This document shows, one piece after another, positions 7,358-16,171 of a DNA stretch of 53,680 nucleotides (position 1 is its first letter; each line of letters begins with the position of its first letter). Source of the stretch: Candidatus Thorarchaeota archaeon (lineage in GTDB: Archaea; Asgardarchaeota; Thorarchaeia; Thorarchaeales; Thorarchaeaceae); the NCBI GenBank assembly GCA_030612365.1, contig JAUWOA010000005.1:1-53680 (forward strand), written 5' to 3'. The notes under the pieces are model-generated. The model had not been told where the DNA came from. It saw only the letters and a list, made by a program, of their open reading frames with translations, and made no database searches. Position numbers and translations under genes: made by a program.

Positions 7358-8332
7358 ATGACAATTGCCATCCATGAAAGCGCTTTGATTAGGCACTTCA
7401 ACACTAGAAAAGAAGTTCTGCGTGCGTGGGAAGAAGCTGTTAACTGCAGATCCTCGCCATTCCGGGGCTACAAGATGCCAGATTCAAGGTTATACATTGA
7501 ACACCCAACGTTCCTTGACAGTATCGTTGATTTGATTCTTACGAATGAACGTCATGTGTTTCTGAGGGGTCCAGTGGGATCTGGCAAGAGTACTTTGATG
7601 CTCTTGGCCCTTCGAGACTTGCCCACCTTGGCGGACAGACGTGAAAACAAGTTTGTCACGGGTTATGTCGGAATGACCGGTCTCTATGAAAAGCAAATGT
7701 CAGCAGCAATAGCTGATTCTCTTAGGATTAAATATCGTCGGTCATGGGAGTCAAGTCAGATTGTAGAGGCCGTTGCCAAAGAGAGCCTAAGAAGGTATGT
7801 CCAGGACAAGTGTCGCACAGCCCTATTCATAGAAGATGTCGCTGACAACCAAGAGGCAGCTTTCCACAAACTGCGATACTTAGCAGACTTGCCTACTGAG
7901 GAGATGATTGATTCACACAGCGGACGCACACTTGATGAGCCCATTATCACGCTCATCATGAGCGGAACAATGGAATATTGGAATGCAATGCTTAACTTCC
8001 TGCCGCAGATTGCACACAGAACTGAACCACTTGATGTGCCGCCACTTGATGACGAAAAGGCGAAGGAGTTCGTTGGCCGTAGATTGGCGTACGCGCAAGG
8101 GAAAATCGATACCTTCGATCCCACTGATTTCGACCTATATCCATTTGACGAGAAAACAGTAGAAACCATCAATCGTGCAGCCAGAGGGAATCCACGCGAT
8201 ATACGGATGCTTGCCCGCGGGTGCCAACAGGTGGCTGCAGAAAAGCTCAGACAATCAGGAGATCCAGTTGTTACCTTAAGGATTGCCGAGCTGGTGACAG
8301 AGGCTTATGCAAGTATCTTGAAGGAGGTGTAA
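7358..8332 (+). CDS. AAA+ ATPase, first gene of an ATPase/RHH pair
   Basis: The 324-aa protein has Walker A GPVGSGKS (71-78) and Walker B LFIEDVAD (156-163). A sensor-like stretch (ITLIMSG, about 200) and a C-terminal lid (AARGNPRDIRMLARGC) follow. It resembles the ExeA/TniB/Orc-like group of DNA-associated AAA+ proteins. There is no recognisable C-terminal winged helix as in Orc1/Cdc6, and no deviant ParA-type Walker A. The RHH gene follows after two bases and its Shine-Dalgarno sequence lies inside the end of this gene, so the two form an operon. A GTATTACATG box lies 41 bases upstream of the start (7317-7326). The function is not known; a role with the RHH protein in DNA maintenance is inferred from context. 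Confidence 0.72.
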   Translation: MTIAIHESALIRHFNTRKEVLRAWEEAVNCRSSPFRGYKMPDSRLYIEHPTFLDSIVDLILTNERHVFLRGPVGSGKSTLMLLALRDLPTLADRRENKFVTGYVGMTGLYEKQMSAAIADSLRIKYRRSWESSQIVEAVAKESLRRYVQDKCRTALFIEDVADNQEAAFHKLRYLADLPTEEMIDSHSGRTLDEPIITLIMSGTMEYWNAMLNFLPQIAHRTEPLDVPPLDDEKAKEFVGRRLAYAQGKIDTFDPTDFDLYPFDEKTVETINRAARGNPRDIRMLARGCQQVAAEKLRQSGDPVVTLRIAELVTEAYASILKEV

Positions 8333-8334
8333 TA

Positions 8335-8643
8335 TTGGTTCTAGGTAAGTATAGACGAGATGAAGAAGATAGACGAAAGAAGGGTGAGTCTACAGCAGCG
8401 ATAAGTCAACCCGCACACACCTCTGTAGAAGGAGTAGATGAAACTGGGCATATTGAAGCTGTGCCAAACCGTGAGCGTAAGAGCCCCATAGTTTCGTTCT
8501 CGATTCCAATAGACCTGAGAAATTGTTTGCAGGCTGTGAGAAGTGAGAAGTCGATTAATCTGAGTATGTGGGTTGAGCGTAAGCTGCGCGAAGCGGTGAC
8601 AAATGAGTTTCCGACTATTGCAGAAAAACATCTGAAAACTTGA
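8335..8643 (+). CDS. Ribbon-helix-helix DNA-binding protein
   Basis: The 102-aa protein starts at the TTG at 8335, five bases after a perfect Shine-Dalgarno AAGGAGGTG (8321-8329). The longer open frame to 8221 would overlap the ATPase and is unlikely. The N-terminal 50 residues are charged and probably disordered. The C-terminus is a ribbon-helix-helix: strand SPIVSFSIP, helix IDLRNCLQAVRSEK, then INLSMWVERKLREAV. A disordered tail plus RHH resembles archaeal SegB centromere-binding proteins and many plasmid partition or antitoxin regulators. Operon pairing with an ATPase and nearby dyad repeats (TAATACATGTAATAC at 8656-8670) support a DNA-binding role; which sites it binds is inference. Confidence 0.75.
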   Translation: MVLGKYRRDEEDRRKKGESTAAISQPAHTSVEGVDETGHIEAVPNRERKSPIVSFSIPIDLRNCLQAVRSEKSINLSMWVERKLREAVTNEFPTIAEKHLKT

Positions 8644-8691
8644 TGGTATTGGCTCTAATACATGTAATACATAGCATACCAGCATAGTGAC

Positions 8692-10131
8692 TTACTTGGA
8701 AGAGCTATGCATCTCAGCATATTGTGCCACTCGTGACATGCAGAGAGCTGCCAGTGCAGGGTCGTCATAACATGGTATCTTGTTCATTTCTAACAAGTCC
8801 TTACCAGGTTTGCCAACGTCACCCGCCAACCAGACTCCGACAACAGGCTTACCGCTCTCAGCTGTTCGCAGTCCTTCAAGAGTACCTGCAGCATGTTCAG
8901 TCTGCGTCATTCCTGCAAATGTAGGTACCCCACAGATTACCAACAGCATGTCTAAGTTTGGATCTCTTAGCAAGAGCTCTGTTGTGAGAGTGTATTCCTT
9001 TCGACCAGCACCTGCCACTACGTCTACTGGATTGTTTGTCGACGCCATAGGAGATAGAATCTGCTTAAGTTTATAACGTGTTTTTCTTTCCAGATTCGGA
9101 ACTTCTAGATTGAAATCAGATACTGCATCCGTAGCTAGAACTCCCGCTCCACCTGTATTACTAATAATACCAACACGATTTCCAGCTGGAAGAGGTTGGT
9201 AATCAAATAGCTTGCATATCTCAAGCAATGAATCGAATGTTGGGGCTGTGACACAGCCAGCCTGGCGAATCATGCCTTCAAACAGCTTCGGAGATCCAGC
9301 CATAGATCCGGTGTGTGACCGTGTAGCCTTTCCACCTATATCACTCCGACCACCTTTCAGAACAACAACTGGTTTTTCGTTAGCAGCGTTACGTAGAGCA
9401 TTGAAGAATGACCTGCCATTATCGACTCCTTCTACGTATACCGCAATGACTGCAGACTTTGCGTCTGTTCTGAAATAGTCGATTATTTCATCGAAACTCA
9501 CATCTGCCGCATTTCCAACGCTAGCGAACTTGCTCATGCCTATGCGTTTCGCTCGCGTCATATAGATCGTCATGCCTCCAAGCGCACCACTCTGAGACAG
9601 GAATGCTATGTTGCCCCGCTCTGGCATCATAGTAAATGTGCCATTGAAGGTTCGACTGTTGGATACTCCAACGCAATTCGGACCGATGATTCTAACATCC
9701 GCTTTTTTTGCAGCTGCGACTAACGCATCTTCAAGCTTCTTTCCTTCAGGACCAATTTCACTGAATCCACCGGAAATCACAACTGCGTGTCTAGCCCCAG
9801 CGCCTTGTACTTCCAACATAAGTTCCGCACAGTATTTAGCGGCTACCGCAATGATGACCAGATCAACGGGTTCGGGTAGGCTTCTCAAATCTGGATACGC
9901 CTTGACACCGAGGACACGGTCTTTGCGTCGGGTAACGGGATATACCTGTATTTCTGATGCTAAGAGATTCATCAATATTGAGTTACCCAACTTCCTGTAG
10001 TCAGATGAAGCTCCAACTAAGGCAACGGAATGAGGTGTGAAGAACTTTCCAATATCCTCCATTGCGTTCCCTTTCGATTTGCTCATGTTCTCACGCGAGA
10101 GGGTCAGTTGATTTATGTCTGCCGTGCTCAC
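8692..10131 (-). CDS. Acetyl/acyl-CoA synthetase (ADP-forming) alpha subunit
   Basis: The protein is up to 479 aa. Starts at residue 16 or 24 (ATG at 10062, MEDIGKFFTPHSVALVGAS) fit the family N-terminus better. Order: CoA-binding Rossmann domain (VALVGASS, about 36-130), then the two succinyl-CoA-ligase-like domains. The phospho-histidine is H273 in TRSHTGSMAGS. With a beta (ATP-grasp) subunit, the enzyme converts acyl-CoA, ADP and phosphate to acid, CoA and ATP during peptide or sugar fermentation. No beta subunit is adjacent; it must be elsewhere or unlinked. Pairing with 2-oxoacid oxidoreductases such as IorAB, also in this window, is metabolically sensible. A GTATTA-N4-TAATAC dyad lies inside the gene at 9155-9170. 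Confidence 0.88.
   Translation of the reverse strand: MSTADINQLTLSRENMSKSKGNAMEDIGKFFTPHSVALVGASSDYRKLGNSILMNLLASEIQVYPVTRRKDRVLGVKAYPDLRSLPEPVDLVIIAVAAKYCAELMLEVQGAGARHAVVISGGFSEIGPEGKKLEDALVAAAKKADVRIIGPNCVGVSNSRTFNGTFTMMPERGNIAFLSQSGALGGMTIYMTRAKRIGMSKFASVGNAADVSFDEIIDYFRTDAKSAVIAVYVEGVDNGRSFFNALRNAANEKPVVVLKGGRSDIGGKATRSHTGSMAGSPKLFEGMIRQAGCVTAPTFDSLLEICKLFDYQPLPAGNRVGIISNTGGAGVLATDAVSDFNLEVPNLERKTRYKLKQILSPMASTNNPVDVVAGAGRKEYTLTTELLLRDPNLDMLLVICGVPTFAGMTQTEHAAGTLEGLRTAESGKPVVGVWLAGDVGKPGKDLLEMNKIPCYDDPALAALCMSRVAQYAEMHSSSK
9155..9170. repeat. GTATTA-N4-TAATAC dyad, copy 1
   Basis: Perfect 6-bp arms with the spacer CTAA, inside the acyl-CoA synthetase alpha gene. It is one of three perfect copies in 1.6 kb, and belongs to a wider excess of the half-site between 7.3 and 18.9 kb. 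Confidence 0.6.
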
Positions 10132-10137
10132 GGCGCA

Positions 10138-10161
10138 TAATACTTGTATTATCTGTAATAC
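10138..10161. repeat. GTATTA-N4-TAATAC dyad, copy 2, with an extra half-site
   Basis: The arms are TAATAC (10138-10143), GTATTA (10146-10151) and TAATAC (10156-10161), with spacers TT and TCTG. It covers the boundary between the 425-aa gene and the acyl-CoA synthetase gene, and could be an operator for the latter. Its 16-bp core is the reverse complement of the copy at 10733. Confidence 0.65.
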
Positions 10162-11426
10162 CGACTTCTACCGGTCTTCAAAAGCTCCTTCTGTAAGCGT
10201 CTTAGTCTACCGCGATTTCTACACTCCGATGCTAGGACTGTGTCTAATACGACTTCGACTTCAGGACACCTTTGGCGAATGTTTGCGATGGATGTGAGCG
10301 AAGCAGATTCAACTTCCCTATTCTTTGTCCTACATGCCAGCTCAATCAAGACTGAGGCTGCAGATTTATGATAGAAATTTGCTAGAGCCATGGTGACGAG
10401 TGTTGCAAGGCGGCTGTTGTCTAATTGCATGATGCGCTCGAACGTTGTAAGTGAATCTAGTGATCGCACTTGCACATGGCTGTTGATGCAAGAAATGAAC
10501 CTCCTAAACAGATTATTGGACTCGTCTTGCTGGTAATCAACAGCCGCTGATTCTAGTATAGTATTAAGAAGAGGATGTGAGTATTTGCTTCCAAGAAGAC
10601 CGAGTCCATTGATGTCTTGATTGATCATCATGGTGAGAAGGTTTCCATATTCAGTATTAGTAGGTGAAACCTCTGGTACTTCCAGGGGACTGTCATCTTC
10701 CTTAGTCACAGGCCGATGGCCAATTCTTAGTTGTATTACAGATAATACCGAGTCGAGATCGGAGAGTAGTAGTCTATTTCCTTTAATTCCTTGTTCTGCC
10801 AAGGCTGTCCGGCCATACTCGGAGTACCATAGCTGTTTCACGTGTGCTTGTTTCCTCCCAACCGGAATGATTAGCTCGTGCATTCGTTTCTTGTGAATTG
10901 CTTCAGCCATTTCAACCAAGTCTGTTGGAAGAGAGCTGTTCATACTCGTTAAATCGAAGAAAAGGGCATCTCCACTCTGGAATTGCTCAATTGCCAGATT
11001 CTGAACTCTAGCAGCGAATGTACGTGTAGCAGATACCATCGACTCTTCACCTCGTAGTTCATCGAGCAATGCTACTGTATCATGATTAACAGGCTCCAGA
11101 CCTGCCGAGGAGAAGGTGGCGAAAATCACTTCCCGATACTTCAAGGGCTCGATTCTTCTTTGGTTTCCCCCTGCGCCAATTGGAGCCGAGTAAGTAGATT
11201 TCGCTGATTCGATTAGAAACTGAACTACGGTTCTCCATCCGTCTCTGGCTTCTATGTTGGCTAAGAGATCAAGTAGGTCCCGTTCTCTTCGATCGCCAAT
11301 CGCATTCGCAATCTTATCAAGCTCATTACGATCCTCGATTTCCGCAACTCGTTTTCTACTTTTTTTCAGTAGCCTGTCCAAGGGATTCTCCTTGACCACC
11401 GTTATCACTGTCACTGTCTGAGTCAA
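10149..11426 (-). CDS. Unrecognised 425-aa protein
   Basis: I do not recognise this protein. The N-terminal 60 residues are charged and helical (NPLDRLLKKSRKRVAEIEDRN). A middle alpha/beta part follows (about 150-230: GDALFFDLTSMNS, MHELIIPVG, LWYSEYGRTAL). The C-terminal third is all helical and could be HEAT-like repeats (ATLVTMALANFYHKSAASVL, ESASLTSIANIRQRC). No Walker, zinc or nuclease motif is evident. The gene is followed after 17 bases by the acyl-CoA synthetase gene on the same strand. It contains the GTATTACAGATAATAC dyad at 10733 and further half-sites at 10245, 10561 and 10653. It is expressed-looking, with a long frame and typical codon use, but its function is open. Confidence 0.65.
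   Translation of the reverse strand: MTQTVTVITVVKENPLDRLLKKSRKRVAEIEDRNELDKIANAIGDRRERDLLDLLANIEARDGWRTVVQFLIESAKSTYSAPIGAGGNQRRIEPLKYREVIFATFSSAGLEPVNHDTVALLDELRGEESMVSATRTFAARVQNLAIEQFQSGDALFFDLTSMNSSLPTDLVEMAEAIHKKRMHELIIPVGRKQAHVKQLWYSEYGRTALAEQGIKGNRLLLSDLDSVLSVIQLRIGHRPVTKEDDSPLEVPEVSPTNTEYGNLLTMMINQDINGLGLLGSKYSHPLLNTILESAAVDYQQDESNNLFRRFISCINSHVQVRSLDSLTTFERIMQLDNSRLATLVTMALANFYHKSAASVLIELACRTKNREVESASLTSIANIRQRCPEVEVVLDTVLASECRNRGRLRRLQKELLKTGRSRYYR
10733..10748. repeat. GTATTA-N4-TAATAC dyad, copy 3
   Basis: GTATTACAGATAATAC, perfect arms with spacer CAGA, inside the 425-aa gene. It is the exact reverse complement of the 16-bp core at 10146-10161. Confidence 0.62.
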
Positions 11427-11827
11427 GACTCACTGATTCGTACAAGTAGAATAAAGGTTGGCTAGATGCAAGATGGTTGTATTATCTGTATGTTATGTAT
11501 TACAAATGGACCATTTGCGTGTGTATCTTGAGCGAAATTCCTGTTCTAAGATTAGAACTATGTATCATTGTGTTTATGTTCTGTATGAGTGTGTCGTGTC
11601 AAAGATGACATGCCAATGCCGAAGTTTCGGATTGCCTTGGTAAGTCCAAGCAATATCGTTGGCATCTCTATCTCCTCAAGATATACTTCCAAGATGATCA
11701 ATGTGGCTATGAACGACCCGATGGGAAAACGGACTTAGCTGGCGTTGCAATGCGTCTTCGATGACACGACACATTCGTACCGCTTTTTACTCTCCTGCAA
11801 TCGCCGGTCTAATACATCTATCCAAAG
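11427..11827. other. 401-bp intergenic region with repeat half-sites
   Basis: No supported gene. It contains GTATTATCTGTA (11479-11490), which shares 12 bases with the dyad at 10146, and a second GTATTAC at 11497-11503. Both lie about 50-80 bases upstream of the 425-aa gene on the minus strand, where an operator or promoter would be expected. The rest shows no clear structure. Confidence 0.45.
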
Positions 11828-12388
11828 CTAATCAGTTGTGGAACCAGACCTTCTCTTAGAGAGATCGGATTTCAACGCAACGGACGAGGCAAGCTCATCA
11901 AGGGCTGCAAGAATCATACGTTCAGCCGCACGGTAGCTCTCGACGTCTTCAGTTGACAACTGAATCTTGTCGCCCAGTATGTCACGGATGTGCCTGTAGT
12001 TTCCAATTCTTCCAGCTATCTCTTCAAAAGGTCGAAATATAGTGAATTCAAACAGTCCAAGATAGGCTAACAGAAGCATTGTACTTAGACACTGCGTCAG
12101 GTTCCTCCGTGCCTGGCTCAGTGATCTGTTGAATGCTCCACGTGATACTCCTCGTGCTCTAGTACCCTGACGAGACCTGAATGCTGCCTTATCATCATAA
12201 GGAATGTGAGCTCCATAGTTATCCTCCACGAGAAGATCAATGATTAGTGTTTCAAGTTGTGTTTCAGTGAGCATTGACTGTTTGACTAGAGTCTTCAGTA
12301 TTGGTTCGTTCAAAACCTGCTTAACATTGGATCGGATTCTCCTTTTCGACTTTCCCCGAAACCCTTGCTTTTTCCCATTCGATTCCAA
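11828..12388 (-). CDS. Unrecognised 186-aa basic protein
   Basis: I do not recognise the family. The N-terminus is very basic (GKKQGFRGKSKRRIRSNVKQ). A helical region follows, and then a stretch with an Arg-rich segment (RSRQGTRARGVSRGAFNRSL, about 71-90) leading into a hydrophobic helix (TMLLLAYLGLFEFTIF). The SRGAFNRSLSQARRNL part could be a recognition helix, which is speculative. Most of the remainder is acidic and helical. It is isolated: 401 bases from the 425-aa gene and about 235 bases from the next frame on the same strand. It is probably real, given its length and composition. Confidence 0.55.
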   Translation of the reverse strand: MESNGKKQGFRGKSKRRIRSNVKQVLNEPILKTLVKQSMLTETQLETLIIDLLVEDNYGAHIPYDDKAAFRSRQGTRARGVSRGAFNRSLSQARRNLTQCLSTMLLLAYLGLFEFTIFRPFEEIAGRIGNYRHIRDILGDKIQLSTEDVESYRAAERMILAALDELASSVALKSDLSKRRSGSTTD

Positions 12389-12601
12389 GACTCTACACTC
12401 CGTTATTCTTCAGGAAATTGATAATTGGACCCCATCCTAACCACAGGGAACATGCCTCATATAGCCCAATTTCGGTTGTAGAGGTCTATGATGGTTGTTC
12501 TTTACGTGAGTGATGGGAGCCTCTTAGCGGATACAGTATTGTATACCAGTGTTTCATACAGTAAGCTTGAGATATGTCTTTCGCGAACTACTTACCCTCG
12601 A

Positions 12602-12617
12602 GTAATATTTGTAATAC
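12602..12617. repeat. Imperfect GTATTA-N4-TAATAC dyad
   Basis: Read on the minus strand it is GTATTACAAATATTAC, with one base different from the perfect second arm. It lies in the gap between the 186-aa and 150-aa frames. Confidence 0.45.
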
Positions 12618-12623
12618 TATCCA

Positions 12624-13076
12624 CTAGGTTTTGGGGTACCAAGTGGATGATCTCGGCTTAAGAAACCATTCTGAGTTCGGAGATACTGTCATAAAACTAA
12701 GTATCAGATTCCCTCGTATCTCGTCAAATTTGTAAACTCCAAACACATATCTTTCGGATGCAGATTCCCATTCCAAGCGGCCTTGGGCCAGAGTGTGCCT
12801 GAAGACAGCTCTACAGTGCTTCCGTACTGCAGCGAATAGATTTCGATAGTGCCTGCGTTGTGAGGGGTGGATTCCCCACCTAGAAAGAATGAATCGATTT
12901 GCAAGACTGTTACTTGAGATTAGAACAGACTTCCTCCGCTTCTGTGTCTTGCTGATGGATTTCTGCAGAGTGTTCCTTAGGCACTCTGGTATAGTAGCAA
13001 GAATGGAAGGGGTAGTTATCGGTTCATGAACGATGGATTCGGTATTCTTACTGAAAGCGTTCAAGGTCAATCGCAA
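12624..13076 (-). CDS. Hypothetical 150-aa basic protein (doubtful)
   Basis: The frame is open for 150 codons and encodes a basic protein with many Arg and Ser residues (ISKTQKRRKSVLISSNSLAN, WGIHPSQRRHYRNLFAAVRK). I recognise no domain, and no convincing Shine-Dalgarno sequence precedes the start. It lies in a generally gene-poor stretch with the 186-aa frame. It could be a real fast-evolving gene, a remnant or a chance frame. A TATA-like promoter is not obvious. Confidence 0.35.
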   Translation of the reverse strand: MRLTLNAFSKNTESIVHEPITTPSILATIPECLRNTLQKSISKTQKRRKSVLISSNSLANRFILSRWGIHPSQRRHYRNLFAAVRKHCRAVFRHTLAQGRLEWESASERYVFGVYKFDEIRGNLILSFMTVSPNSEWFLKPRSSTWYPKT

Positions 13077-13185
13077 ATGTGTTCAGGCATTTCCTTAAGA
13101 GGTCCTACAAGATCACACGCATTTTGTCGTTGCTTCACTGGATTAATATCATGACTAGGTAAGGCTTCTGAGAGGCCGTTACTAG

Positions 13186-15558
13186 GTGAAACGTAGGGCT
13201 AGCATCCATGTCACTGGAATCGTACAAGGAGTGGGTTTTCGACCGTTCGTGTATCGTGTTGCAAAGTCCCTCTCCTTAGAAGGATATGTCTTGAATCTTG
13301 GCGATGCCGGTGTCCGTATTGTTGTTGAAGGCAATTCAGAAAGTATCAAGGACCTGATACATAAAATTGAGCAGGATCCTCCATCCATATCACGGGTGGA
13401 CAAACTTGATATTGAATGGGAAAATTTAGGGAAACCCTTCAAGGATTTCATCATCAAAAAGTCCTCTACATCCAGAAGTGCTGGATTGACCCCCGACATA
13501 CCCCCCGATATAGCAATTTGCTCGGCTTGCATTACTGACCTGACCAATCCTAATTCAAGGTGGTATCAGTATCCATTTACTTCCTGTGCTGCTTGTGGTC
13601 CAAGGTTCTCAACAATTATTGATCTTCCCTATGATAGACCTAATACCACAATGGTTGATTTTCCTCTATGTGATACTTGTAATACAGGTTATACAGACCC
13701 TCTTGACCGCCGATATCATGCTCAGACTACTGCTTGTGAATACTGTGGGCCGACCTATCGACTCGTAGATGCACATAACCGATCAGTTGTGGATGGTGAC
13801 TCGATTGTTGGTGCGGCAGAGCTGTTGTCACAAGGATCTATCATCGCAGTTCAAGGAATAGGGGGAACTCATTTGGTCACGAAAGTGACCGATGTTACTC
13901 CTATACGAAATCTTAGAACCCGGAAACAGAGAGCGTATCGGCCCTTTGCCATCATGGCAAGAAATCTCGATGCTGCTAGAGCGTTCTCAAGTCCCACGCC
14001 GATGGAGGAGAAACTACTCACTTCATGGAGAAGGCCAATTGTACTCGTGAAAAAGGGAAAATGGACTGATGATAGGAATCAACAATCTGAAGTGGAAGGT
14101 GCAATACCTGACGACTCTTTAGAGCTGATATCACCAGGTCTTGATACTGTGGGAGTGATGCTCCCGTACTCTCCTCTTCATTATCTATTATTTCATTCTT
14201 CAGAGGAGCCGGCACTAGTCATGACAAGCGCGAATCCTACGGGACTCCCAATGTACATTCATCCTGACACCATCATGTCTAAGCTAGAGGGTGTTGCGGA
14301 TTATTTTCTTATTCACAATAGGAGGATACACCAAAGAGCGGATGATTCAGTCATCAAGCCCGTCAGTAGTGATCATGCTGTCTTCATACGACGAGCAAGG
14401 GGTTATGTACCTGATCCGATGAGGCTGGACAATTCCTTTGGTTCGTCAACAATAGTTGCAGTAGGTCCAGAAGAAAAGACGACTGGTGTAGTATTGAAAT
14501 CTAAACGCATCTACGTTACTCAGCATATCGGTGACACAAATCGACTTGAGAACATCGAGTTTCTATCTGACGCATTGAATCACATGGTTCATCTATTAGC
14601 TGTTGATCATATCGATGCTGTGGCTTGTGACCTCCATCCTGAATTCCTGACTACTGAGTTCGCAGAAGCGCTATCATCGGACAATGGAATTCCACTCTTC
14701 CGGGTACAGCATCATCATGCGCACTTGGCAGCCCTCATGGTTGACCATCAATTATCACTCAATACGCGTATCACTTGTATTACAGCAGACGGATTTGGTT
14801 ATGGGAATAATGGCACTGCATGGGGTGGTGAAATTCTCGTAGGAAGCTTCGAAAAGTATGAGAAAACCGGAGGGCTGGAACAGGCTGCGTATGCTGGTGG
14901 AGATCTCTCTGCAAAGTATGCAGTGAGACCGTTCGTTGGACTTCTTGGAAGGGAACTAAGCACACGTGAGATGTTGGATATTGTTGAAGGAAGCTTGATT
15001 GCCCCCGGCTTAAGCACTACGGATGAATCATTATCGTTGCTCGTTGAAGCGACTAAACGCAAAGTGAATGTTGTTCAAAGCAGCAGTGCTGGTCGATATC
15101 TTGATGCAGTAGCAATAGCACTGGGTATTTGCTCGGAGAATACCTATGATGGTGAATGCCCCATGAAACTTGAGTCGGTTGCTCGTAAAACGAAGATAAG
15201 GCTTGAACCCAGATTCAATACAAACAATCGGGGTACATTCCTGGATATCGCTGAATCACTAAAGCAGCTACTTGAACTCAGGAAAGATGGAAGTAAGCCT
15301 GCTGAACTCGCTTATGCAGCTCAATGGCACCTTGGTGAATCACTTGCCAAGATAGCTTGTGATACAGCACACAATCAGGGGCTAGACTATGTAGGGTTCT
15401 CTGGGGGTGTTGCATTGAATCGAATTGTAACTAAGGCAATCATCAACCATATCACCAATGAGCATCTCACCCCACTGATCCATAGGTATATTCCACCTAG
15501 TGACGGAGGAATTTCATCAGGTCAAGCTGTAGTCGCCGCTGCAAAGCTTGCAAGATAG
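13186..15558 (+). CDS. hypF: HypF carbamoyltransferase for NiFe-hydrogenase maturation
   Basis: The 790-aa protein has an acylphosphatase-like domain (1-90, GIVQGVGFRPFVYRVA) and two zinc-finger pairs (C112, C115, C134, C137 and C162, C165, C184, C187). A YrdC-like domain (about 205-395) and a Kae1-like ASKHA domain follow (about 405-790, with metal-binding HHHAHLA near 505). HypF uses carbamoyl phosphate and ATP to make the carbamoyl group for the cyanide ligands of NiFe hydrogenases, passing it to HypE. Length is normal. Translation starts at GTG 13186. No hypABCDE or hydrogenase genes are adjacent, so it is an isolated maturation gene that implies a NiFe hydrogenase elsewhere. Confidence 0.95.
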   Translation: MKRRASIHVTGIVQGVGFRPFVYRVAKSLSLEGYVLNLGDAGVRIVVEGNSESIKDLIHKIEQDPPSISRVDKLDIEWENLGKPFKDFIIKKSSTSRSAGLTPDIPPDIAICSACITDLTNPNSRWYQYPFTSCAACGPRFSTIIDLPYDRPNTTMVDFPLCDTCNTGYTDPLDRRYHAQTTACEYCGPTYRLVDAHNRSVVDGDSIVGAAELLSQGSIIAVQGIGGTHLVTKVTDVTPIRNLRTRKQRAYRPFAIMARNLDAARAFSSPTPMEEKLLTSWRRPIVLVKKGKWTDDRNQQSEVEGAIPDDSLELISPGLDTVGVMLPYSPLHYLLFHSSEEPALVMTSANPTGLPMYIHPDTIMSKLEGVADYFLIHNRRIHQRADDSVIKPVSSDHAVFIRRARGYVPDPMRLDNSFGSSTIVAVGPEEKTTGVVLKSKRIYVTQHIGDTNRLENIEFLSDALNHMVHLLAVDHIDAVACDLHPEFLTTEFAEALSSDNGIPLFRVQHHHAHLAALMVDHQLSLNTRITCITADGFGYGNNGTAWGGEILVGSFEKYEKTGGLEQAAYAGGDLSAKYAVRPFVGLLGRELSTREMLDIVEGSLIAPGLSTTDESLSLLVEATKRKVNVVQSSSAGRYLDAVAIALGICSENTYDGECPMKLESVARKTKIRLEPRFNTNNRGTFLDIAESLKQLLELRKDGSKPAELAYAAQWHLGESLAKIACDTAHNQGLDYVGFSGGVALNRIVTKAIINHITNEHLTPLIHRYIPPSDGGISSGQAVVAAAKLAR

Positions 15559-15561
15559 ACG

Positions 15562-16170
15562 TTAGCGATTGAGATCCTCGACCTTTTCGCGACCCATCTT
15601 GACTGCTTTGATATTGATTGACTCAAACTTCTTTGAGAAAGTGCTGCGGACTGCATCTATAGCTGCTTCTTCAGTTATCGGGGTCAGTCCTGTGCCAATG
15701 ATAGCGCCAAGCATAATCATGTTAAGTGCCCTTGAACTCCCTGCTTCCTTTGCCATCGCCATGGCGTCAAATTCAAGGATGCGATTAGTGAACTTACGAA
15801 TGCTGTCAATGATTTCTTTGTTTGGAGGGTATGATGCATTGCCCATGGAAACTGCTACGGGATATTGTATGTGCGAGCTCAGCAAAACGCATCCATCTTC
15901 TCGAATCATGTGCGCCTCGCGCAGTGTTTCAACCGGTTCGAAGCCAACAAGAAGATTAGCTGTCCCTGGGTCTACTATTGGACCTTGCGCACCAGCACCA
16001 ATGCGAACAGTGCATACCACATGACCTCCTCTTTGGGCCATTCCATGTATCTCGCCCACGCGGACATTGTGCGAATCAGATAGAGCAGCCTTTGCTAGTA
16101 TCTCTGCCAATGTAAGGACACCTTGGCCACCAACCCCGGAGATTACAATACTCACTGTATTACTGTTCAT
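15562..16170 (-). CDS. iorB: Indolepyruvate ferredoxin oxidoreductase beta subunit
   Basis: The protein is 202 aa from the ATG at 16170, one base after the iorA stop. The frame is open further upstream but would run into iorA. The beta-subunit signature is present: VSIVISGVGGQGVLTLAEIL, then EIHGMAQRGGHVVCTVRIG. It belongs to the gamma/beta-type 2-oxoacid oxidoreductase domain. With IorA it oxidises indolepyruvate and other aryl pyruvates to aryl-acetyl-CoA, reducing ferredoxin. It is tightly coupled to iorA in one operon and converges on hypF, with only three bases between the two stops. Confidence 0.92.
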   Translation of the reverse strand: MNSNTVSIVISGVGGQGVLTLAEILAKAALSDSHNVRVGEIHGMAQRGGHVVCTVRIGAGAQGPIVDPGTANLLVGFEPVETLREAHMIREDGCVLLSSHIQYPVAVSMGNASYPPNKEIIDSIRKFTNRILEFDAMAMAKEAGSSRALNMIMLGAIIGTGLTPITEEAAIDAVRSTFSKKFESINIKAVKMGREKVEDLNR

Positions 16171-16171
16171 T

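Noticed and set aside
7358-8332. AAA+ ATPase as a second Orc1/Cdc6 or as ParA/SegA
   Set aside because: There is no winged-helix domain or initiator-specific motif, and the Walker A is of the ordinary kind, not the deviant ParA form.
11458-11643. 61-codon plus-strand frame in the intergenic region
   Set aside because: Cys/Val-rich random-looking composition, no Shine-Dalgarno site, and it covers repeat half-sites.
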